NCBI GenBank assembly: GCA_020633205.1
Contig: JACKEB010000011.1
Span: forward strand, 843,501-907,500
Length of the DNA stretch: 64,000 bases
Source: Polyangiaceae bacterium
Lineage (GTDB): Bacteria > Myxococcota_A > Polyangia > Polyangiales > Polyangiaceae
Direction: 5' to 3'
A program made the position numbers and the translations under genes. Each line of letters starts with the position of its first letter. Positions within the stretch are counted from its first letter, which is position 1. Shown here piece by piece: positions 59,215-64,000 of the stretch. The notes beneath the pieces are model-generated. The model was not told the origin of the DNA. It did no database searches and saw nothing but the letters and a program-made list of their open reading frames with translations.

Positions 59215-60582
59215 CTAGAGGCAGCTACCGTTGAACGCGGCTTCTCCCGGTATCGTCCCGCCGGGGAAGAACGCGATGGTGTCAGCGCCGGAGGCGGTAG
59301 TGGGGCAGCTTCCTACTTGCAGCCGACCGGCGTAGCCAATGCTCGGGCAATTGGGGAAGGTGTTCCCTGCAAGCGCTATCTTGGGCGTGTTCGAAAACGG
59401 CTGATCGCAGAGCATCATGAACGCCACGCTGCTTCCGCCATCGGCGCGCTGGAAGACGTTGCCCCCAACGTTGGAGTTGTCTCCGAAGTTCGCGAAGTTG
59501 GGCGCGAACAGCTGCACCGCCGGGTTCACGGCGCCAAGGAACTCGCTGTTCCGGACGTTGACCTTCACGTTGTTTCGCACGGTGAGTGAGACTTGGTTAC
59601 GCTGGAAGCGGGCGAATCTGATCTCGCTTGCTGGAGTGCTTGCGGTGACTGCGTCTGATCGACTCTCGAAGCGGATGCCTTCCGCGCTGTCCGAAAAGTC
59701 GACTGCAGCCTGCTCCGTGAGGTGCGACATATCGATGACCGCGTTGCCCAGCACTCGCAGACCTACACCTTGGGACCCAGTAAACTTGTAGTCCCCGTTC
59801 GGGAAACCTAGCGTCCCGCCAGCCACCACCTCGATGCCGCTGTGTACGCTGTCGGTGGCCTCGACGCCGAGTTCCAGCACGGCTTGCCCGTTCACGACGA
59901 TGCCGCGGCGACCTCCTCGCGTCTTCACCTGACGCAGGGTCGAGTCCATACCGAGCAACACACCATCTTCATTGTCTTCGAGTAGGATGGTGAAGTTCTC
60001 GAGCCGGGCGTTCGCCGAGACGACTACCGCGCACACGCTCCCTGAGTCGCACATGGTCGTGCCCTTGAGCTCCGTCTGGGGATCACTAGCTCGCACGGTG
60101 TATCCGCTAGGAACCGTAAATCCTCCGGCATACTTGCTGCCGGACTGCACAAGTACCGTGGTTGCCGAAGTGCTGCCCAGGGCGGCGATGCCCTCGGGTA
60201 TCGTTCGGAACGGACAAGCCTGTGAGCCGTTCCCCCCGGCGCTCGCTTTGCCATCGACCCACAGTTCGTCTCCCGAGGGTTCCGGGCAGCTGACGCTACC
60301 GCCGCTGCCGCCGGGTGCACCCGCGTTCCCGCTGACGGCGCCGTTTCCGCCACTGCCCAGAGCGCCGGTACCGCCGGTGCTGGCGCCGCCGTTACCGTTG
60401 CCGCCGGCAGCGCTTCCCGCAGCGCCTCCACTACTAGTACCTCCGCTAGAGGAAGTACCTCCGCTGCTGCTGCCTCCGGCCCCTTCCGTCTCCGCAGCGC
60501 TAAACTCGCTACCTCCGCATCCCGGAGTACCCACCGCACAGCAAGACACCACCGCCAACACCGAAGAGAAGAAGCGCCCCAT
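59215..60582 (-). CDS. Parallel beta-helix lipoprotein (DUF1565-like)
   Basis: 455 residues. Signal peptide with TPGC|GGSE. Then a long Gly/Ser/Asn linker (~30-95). Residues ~110-455 read as a right-handed beta-helix: ELWVDGKASAGGNGSQACPF is the DUF1565 entry motif, followed by repeated short beta turns (GLRVLGNAVIDM, GIVVNGQAVLEL). It probably binds or modifies carbohydrate at the surface. No pectate-lyase or glycosidase catalytic residues are evident. Confidence 0.85.
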   Translation of the reverse strand: MGRFFSSVLAVVSCCAVGTPGCGGSEFSAAETEGAGGSSSGGTSSSGGTSSGGAAGSAAGGNGNGGASTGGTGALGSGGNGAVSGNAGAPGGSGGSVSCPEPSGDELWVDGKASAGGNGSQACPFRTIPEGIAALGSTSATTVLVQSGSKYAGGFTVPSGYTVRASDPQTELKGTTMCDSGSVCAVVVSANARLENFTILLEDNEDGVLLGMDSTLRQVKTRGGRRGIVVNGQAVLELGVEATDSVHSGIEVVAGGTLGFPNGDYKFTGSQGVGLRVLGNAVIDMSHLTEQAAVDFSDSAEGIRFESRSDAVTASTPASEIRFARFQRNQVSLTVRNNVKVNVRNSEFLGAVNPAVQLFAPNFANFGDNSNVGGNVFQRADGGSSVAFMMLCDQPFSNTPKIALAGNTFPNCPSIGYAGRLQVGSCPTTASGADTIAFFPGGTIPGEAAFNGSCL

Positions 60583-60692
60583 CCCCTAAGTGTCTCGCAA
60601 TTCCAAGCCCAGCGCGAGTCCCAGCGCAACGCACGATTTCGCCGTGGAAAACTCCGCGCTGGTCGAGCGCGCCCCTGTCCCCGGGAGCGGTC

Positions 60693-61826
60693 TCAATAAG
60701 GTGGTAGCGCGCGCTTGGCGATCAACCCGTACACGGCGCAGAGAAAGGTGGCATTGCGGAGTAGCTGAGCGACGAAGGATACGCGGCGTAGCGGTGCCTG
60801 GAGCACGGCGCGCTCAGCCATTCGCAGCATCCACTCGGTGGAACGCGGCCACTCGACGATGCCCTCGATCCACGGCAGCGGAATGCTCTGCACGCCGTGA
60901 GTCACTCCACACAATGCGCCTACGATGGCGCCCGTCGTGTCGGTGTCGCCGCCAAGGCGAATGACTTCTGCGAGGGCCGGCTCGATGTGCCCCTGATTAT
61001 GCGCCCAGGCATGCAGCGCCGCGGGAACCGTGTCGTTGACGTAGCCGGTCACGCCGCGGCCAAGGCCCCACTCCGCGCACAGCTCAGCGCTCGGGCTCTT
61101 GAGCGACTCGGCGACGCGCTCGAGCCGTGTGTGGAGCTCCAGGTCTTCAGCGTCAGCCAGCACCAACCGCAGGATGTCCTCTGGAGCCTCGCCGAGGCGA
61201 GCGTAGGCGGCGGCGCTCGCCAACACCTGAGCGCCTTGTTCCGCTCGCGGGTCGGTGTGGGTGAGTCGGGTGGACGCGCGCACTAGCGCCCGGCGTTTCT
61301 CTCTGTTATTGCCTTGAGGAAACGCGCCGATCAGCGGCGCGCGCATCGCGGGACCATTGCCTGCGGAGTAGACGCCGCTTTCGTGGGGTGACTTGCCGAG
61401 CCACAGCCGTGCGATGCCACGCAACGTGGCCCACCCCACACCGGCGGGGAGTCCAGCCAGCCACCAGCGCAGACGGTCGCCGAGCTGGTGTGCGAATTGA
61501 TCGGGATCCGTCGTCTCCGCCAGGGTCTCCAGCACCAGGCAGGCGTGATCCGTGTCGTCGCTCACCATGCCGCGCCCGAACATCAAGCGTTGGCGGAGCG
61601 GATCTCCACGCAGCGTGTTCATCACTCGCTGGCGGCTCATTCCCTCGTAGGGCAAGCCCAGCGAATCGCCGACGGCGGTCCCGAGGAGCGCGCCTTGCAC
61701 TGCCTCCACCGCGCTTACTCGGCGGCGGGCTTCGCCGCGGTGGGAGTTCTGCTGTTGGGTTACAGCCACCAACGAGGGCCGCCCTGGCGGCAGATAGGGC
61801 GCTTGCTCGAGCATGTAGAGGCTCAT
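60693..61826 (-). CDS. ADP-ribosylglycohydrolase family protein (second copy)
   Basis: 377 residues from ATG 61826 (ATG 61814 also possible). ARH-fold motifs: GALLGTAVGDSLGLPYEG (~44-61), VSDDTDHA, YSAGNGPAMRAPLIGAF, and the magnesium-site LGGDTDTTGAIVGAL with the canonical GDTDT. The C-terminal ~70 residues extend beyond the usual fold (RMAERAVLQAPLRRVSFVAQ). Only about 30% similar by eye to the copy at 56942. It stands alone and is not coupled to the other gene. Removes ADP-ribose from an unknown target. Confidence 0.92.
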   Translation of the reverse strand: MSLYMLEQAPYLPPGRPSLVAVTQQQNSHRGEARRRVSAVEAVQGALLGTAVGDSLGLPYEGMSRQRVMNTLRGDPLRQRLMFGRGMVSDDTDHACLVLETLAETTDPDQFAHQLGDRLRWWLAGLPAGVGWATLRGIARLWLGKSPHESGVYSAGNGPAMRAPLIGAFPQGNNREKRRALVRASTRLTHTDPRAEQGAQVLASAAAYARLGEAPEDILRLVLADAEDLELHTRLERVAESLKSPSAELCAEWGLGRGVTGYVNDTVPAALHAWAHNQGHIEPALAEVIRLGGDTDTTGAIVGALCGVTHGVQSIPLPWIEGIVEWPRSTEWMLRMAERAVLQAPLRRVSFVAQLLRNATFLCAVYGLIAKRALPPY

Positions 61827-62002
61827 GTACAGGCTTGAGCAAGCCGCGCGCCAAGCGACGGTCAGCGACTATTTCCGCCTTTTGCCGCTGGGAGGCGCCT
61901 TGAAACCTGCCAGACTGGCGTGCGGTTCGGGCGCGGCGCGCCAGACTGACAACCTCTCTGCCGCGGGGAATCGCACCCGCGCTCCGACTTTGGAGTTCAG
62001 CC

Positions 62003-62275
62003 ATGTGTCGCAACATCAAGACTCTCTTCAACTTCGAGCCCCCCGCGACGGAGGAGGAAATTCGCGCGGCCTCGTTGCAGTTCGTGCGCAAGCTCTCCGG
62101 CTACAACGCGCCGTCGCAAACCAACGCTCAAGCGTTCGAGCGCGCCGTCGAGGAGGTCACGGAGGCGGCCACGCGCCTGCTTGACTCCCTGAGCACCCAC
62201 GCCCCTCCCAAGGACCGCGAGGAAGAAGCGCGCAAGGCCAAGGAGCGCAATCAGCGGCGCTTTGGCGGCGCCTGA
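62003..62275 (+). CDS. DUF2277 protein
   Basis: 90 residues. MCRNIKTLFNFEPPATEEEI matches the N terminus of DUF2277 proteins almost exactly, and QFVRKLSGYNAPSQTNAQAF continues the family pattern, as short uncharacterised helical proteins. The C-terminal third is charged (DREEEARKAKERNQRRFGG). The family is widespread in actinobacteria, proteobacteria and Myxococcota. Function unknown. No neighbour suggests a role. Confidence 0.9.
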   Translation: MCRNIKTLFNFEPPATEEEIRAASLQFVRKLSGYNAPSQTNAQAFERAVEEVTEAATRLLDSLSTHAPPKDREEEARKAKERNQRRFGGA

Positions 62276-62422
62276 GCTGCCGAGTGACCGCGCACGAACG
62301 CTGCTCCTCCCCCCCAAACCCCATACGGCGTGCGGCGATTTTCGCGCCCGGCAGGCCCGAACAATCAACAATACGGGCCCGGCGCTCCCCGTGACGCCCA
62401 GCTAAGGCTAGAGTCAGCCGTC

Positions 62423-63175
62423 GTGGAGTCGGAAGTCGAGCCCCAGAGCAGCCGCGCACCAGCGGTGAGGTTGGAGGCGGAGGGCGCGTCGCAGCGCCTG
62501 CCGACCGCAGTGATCCGGGTGCTGGTTCCAGGGATCTACGCTTGGATCGTCACGGTGGCGCTTCCGAGCGCACAGCGAGATGCGTCGGCTCTGCCCAAGA
62601 TCAGCGCTTTTTTCGCCCTGGTTTGTCTGATCGGCGGACCCATCGTTGCGCTCTATCGGGAGCGCGTCGGGCGCGCGATGGGCGTATACGGCTTCGTTGG
62701 ATTTGCGGTGATCACCTGGCTGGTCCTGGGAGATCTGCTGTCGGGCGCGAAGCTCGACCCCGTACGCGCGGCTCTTGGGAGTGTGGGCTGGGCGCTGTTC
62801 GCCTTCGGTTGGGGCTCCGTGCGTGAGGTCGGCGCAATCCCGGAGCAAGATCCCCACGCGCTCACAGGCGCTCCGCTGACGGCGCGCAGCACCCTGCCAA
62901 AGGGAGCAGGCATCGTCATGGGGCTGGGCCTGGCGGGCGCCGTGGTTCCAATCTTCCTAGCCTGGCGCATCGATCGCCCGCTGCACGCCCTGCTTGGGCA
63001 CGCGGTGGCTGTCGTGGTGGCCGTCGCCTTGGTGACTTCCGCGGCGCTGGTTGGCGTGTCACGCGGCAATACTCGGCAGCATTCGCCCCGGACTCGCCTG
63101 GAGCTAGCCAGTCGCTCCCTGGGTCTCGCTGTGGCGCTGCTGTCGCTTGGCTTCATGGCCGCGATGCTCTGGTAA
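62423..63175 (+). CDS. Multi-pass membrane protein, hypothetical
   Basis: 250 residues from GTG 62423; the frame upstream to 62330 is less protein-like. After a ~35-residue polar N terminus there are about six hydrophobic helices (VIRVLVPGIYAWIVTVAL; ISAFFALVCLIGGPIVALY; VYGFVGFAVITWLVL; VGWALFAFGWGSV; and others), with basic loops. No family is recognised. It is followed after 13 bases by a 59-residue membrane protein and then a lipoprotein, so a three-gene operon is likely. Confidence 0.72.
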   Translation: MESEVEPQSSRAPAVRLEAEGASQRLPTAVIRVLVPGIYAWIVTVALPSAQRDASALPKISAFFALVCLIGGPIVALYRERVGRAMGVYGFVGFAVITWLVLGDLLSGAKLDPVRAALGSVGWALFAFGWGSVREVGAIPEQDPHALTGAPLTARSTLPKGAGIVMGLGLAGAVVPIFLAWRIDRPLHALLGHAVAVVVAVALVTSAALVGVSRGNTRQHSPRTRLELASRSLGLAVALLSLGFMAAMLW

Positions 63176-63188
63176 GGTTCCGGGCTTG

Positions 63189-63368
63189 ATGAGCCGCGCC
63201 GTCGATTTGCTGTCGATTGTCCTGATGGTCCTGGCGATCGCGGCGTTTGGCGTGGGTGTGCACGCTCTGGGCAAGCGCGCCGATCTGGAGGCCTTGTACT
63301 GGCTCGTGGTGGGTGCGCTGGTGCTCAAAGCAGCGACGGACATGGTGCGGCCGAAGGGAGGGCGATGA
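63189..63368 (+). CDS. Small two-helix membrane protein
   Basis: 59 residues from ATG 63189. Two hydrophobic segments (LLSIVLMVLAIAAFGVGVHA and EALYWLVVGALVLKAA) with a short basic/polar link (LGKRADL). No family is recognised. The stop overlaps the next ATG by ATGA (63365-63368), so it is translationally coupled to the truncated lipoprotein that follows. Probably an inner-membrane partner. Confidence 0.7.
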   Translation: MSRAVDLLSIVLMVLAIAAFGVGVHALGKRADLEALYWLVVGALVLKAATDMVRPKGGR

Positions 63369-64000
63369 AGCCGACTCGCGGCACCATCGCGCTTCTGTTC
63401 GTGCTGCTCCCTGGGTGCGGCGAGGACGAACAACAGGCGCCCGTCGCCCAGCGCGCGAGTCTTAGCGACGGCACGGTCGCCGTCGTCGGCACTCAGCCAA
63501 TTTCGGGAACCACGGTGCGCAGCATCGCCTCTGCGCAAGGACTCAGTCTCGAGGTGGCCAGGGACTCCGCTGTTCAGGACAGTTTGTTCGCGCAGGCAGC
63601 GGACGCTCGTCTCAGCCCCTACGAACGCAGCGTGGTTCGCCGGGGAGAGCTGGCGCGCGCCCTCTATCAAGAGCTCGAAGCCGACGCGCGCGCCAAGGGA
63701 CCTGCAACCGACGCTGAGCTGTCGGAGCTCACCCAGGAGCGCTGGCTGACGTTTGATCGCCCAAGCGCCGCGCGTACGAGCCATGCCGTCGTGCTGGTAG
63801 ACAAGGACACGGACAAGGCGCGCGCGAAGGCGCTTGCGGAGCGCATCCTCGAGGCCGTCACCGGCGCAAAGGACGAAGCGGACTTCACAGCGAAGGCCAA
63901 ATCAGTTCCGACCGAAGGCCTGAACGTGCGGGTCGAGGCGTTGCCCCCGGTTGCCGCCGATGGCCGGCCAGTGACTCCGGACAATCCGGCGCCGCCGACT
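63365..64000 (+). CDS. Lipoprotein, SurA/PpiC-like isomerase, 3' truncated
   Basis: 212 codons visible from ATG 63365; the frame runs off the window edge. MKPTRGTIALLFVLLPGC carries a lipobox (LPGC|GED). The sequence after it (VAVVGTQPISGTTVRSIASA, ARDSAVQDSLFAQAADARL) resembles the N-terminal chaperone helices of SurA/PpiC parvulin-type lipoproteins. HAVVLVDKDTDKARAKALAE then begins a possible PPIase-like part. Only the start is visible, so the isomerase call is tentative. Confidence 0.65.
   Translation, partial: MKPTRGTIALLFVLLPGCGEDEQQAPVAQRASLSDGTVAVVGTQPISGTTVRSIASAQGLSLEVARDSAVQDSLFAQAADARLSPYERSVVRRGELARALYQELEADARAKGPATDAELSELTQERWLTFDRPSAARTSHAVVLVDKDTDKARAKALAERILEAVTGAKDEADFTAKAKSVPTEGLNVRVEALPPVAADGRPVTPDNPAPPT

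Overview
The window is a high-GC, lipoprotein-rich stretch of bacterial chromosome. It most likely comes from a Myxococcota (Polyangia-like) organism. The reasons are: many secreted lipoproteins with a lipobox followed by Gly/Ser/Asn linkers (1.4, 2.2, 13.3, 14.2 and 60.5 kb); Cys-rich and kelch/RCC1-like surface proteins; a bacteriophytochrome with its own heme oxygenase; and frequent GTG/TTG starts with GTGA/ATGA/TGATG overlaps. I see no rRNA, tRNA, CRISPR array, IS element or phage. This taxonomic guess is inference from protein style only.

Layout. 0-16 kb: surface proteins and lipoproteins (kelch, paired Cys-rich lipoproteins, sulfatase-modifying-factor-like lipoprotein, SGNH hydrolase, expansin), an S9 peptidase, a GNAT enzyme, a lipase-like hydrolase and zinc-ribbon membrane proteins. 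17-24.7 kb: a FAD oxidoreductase divergent from a TetR regulator with a shared 37-bp palindrome; an operon broken by an 827-bp nucleotidyltransferase module flanked by 33-bp direct repeats; a ferredoxin-NADP reductase; a lipase. 25.1-35.6 kb: a nine-gene same-strand cluster built around a PspA/IM30 (ESCRT-III superfamily) protein, an OmpA-tailed substrate-binding protein, a classical AAA+ ATPase, a TerB-like protein and several unrecognised partners. This is the best candidate for an undescribed system. 35.7-36.8 kb: three overlapping envelope genes (DUF883-like, holin-X-like, DUF3618-like). 36.8-41.9 kb: metallopeptidases, hemerythrin, YihY. 42-44.9 kb: bphO-bphP light sensing. 44.9-51.2 kb: a LysR regulator, GST, methyltransferase, zinc-ribbon protein, DUF559 protein and a repeat-rich non-coding stretch. 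51.3-54.3 kb: fbp and pepA. 54.5-64 kb: DUF427, a CbrC-like protein, lipoproteins, an ADP-ribosylglycohydrolase/phosphoesterase operon, a second ADP-ribosylglycohydrolase, DUF2277, and a truncated lipoprotein at the right edge.

How parts may work together. In the PspA cluster, the periplasmic sensor/anchor (substrate-binding domain plus OmpA) overlaps the ESCRT-III-like pspA gene. A Vps4-like AAA+ ATPase follows two genes later. This suggests an envelope-stress or membrane-remodelling machine, which is inference. BphO should supply biliverdin to BphP, whose gene overlaps it. The TetR protein probably controls the divergent FAD enzyme through the palindrome. The ADP-ribosylglycohydrolase, phosphoesterase and a 139-residue protein are translationally coupled and probably act in one ADP-ribose-related pathway.
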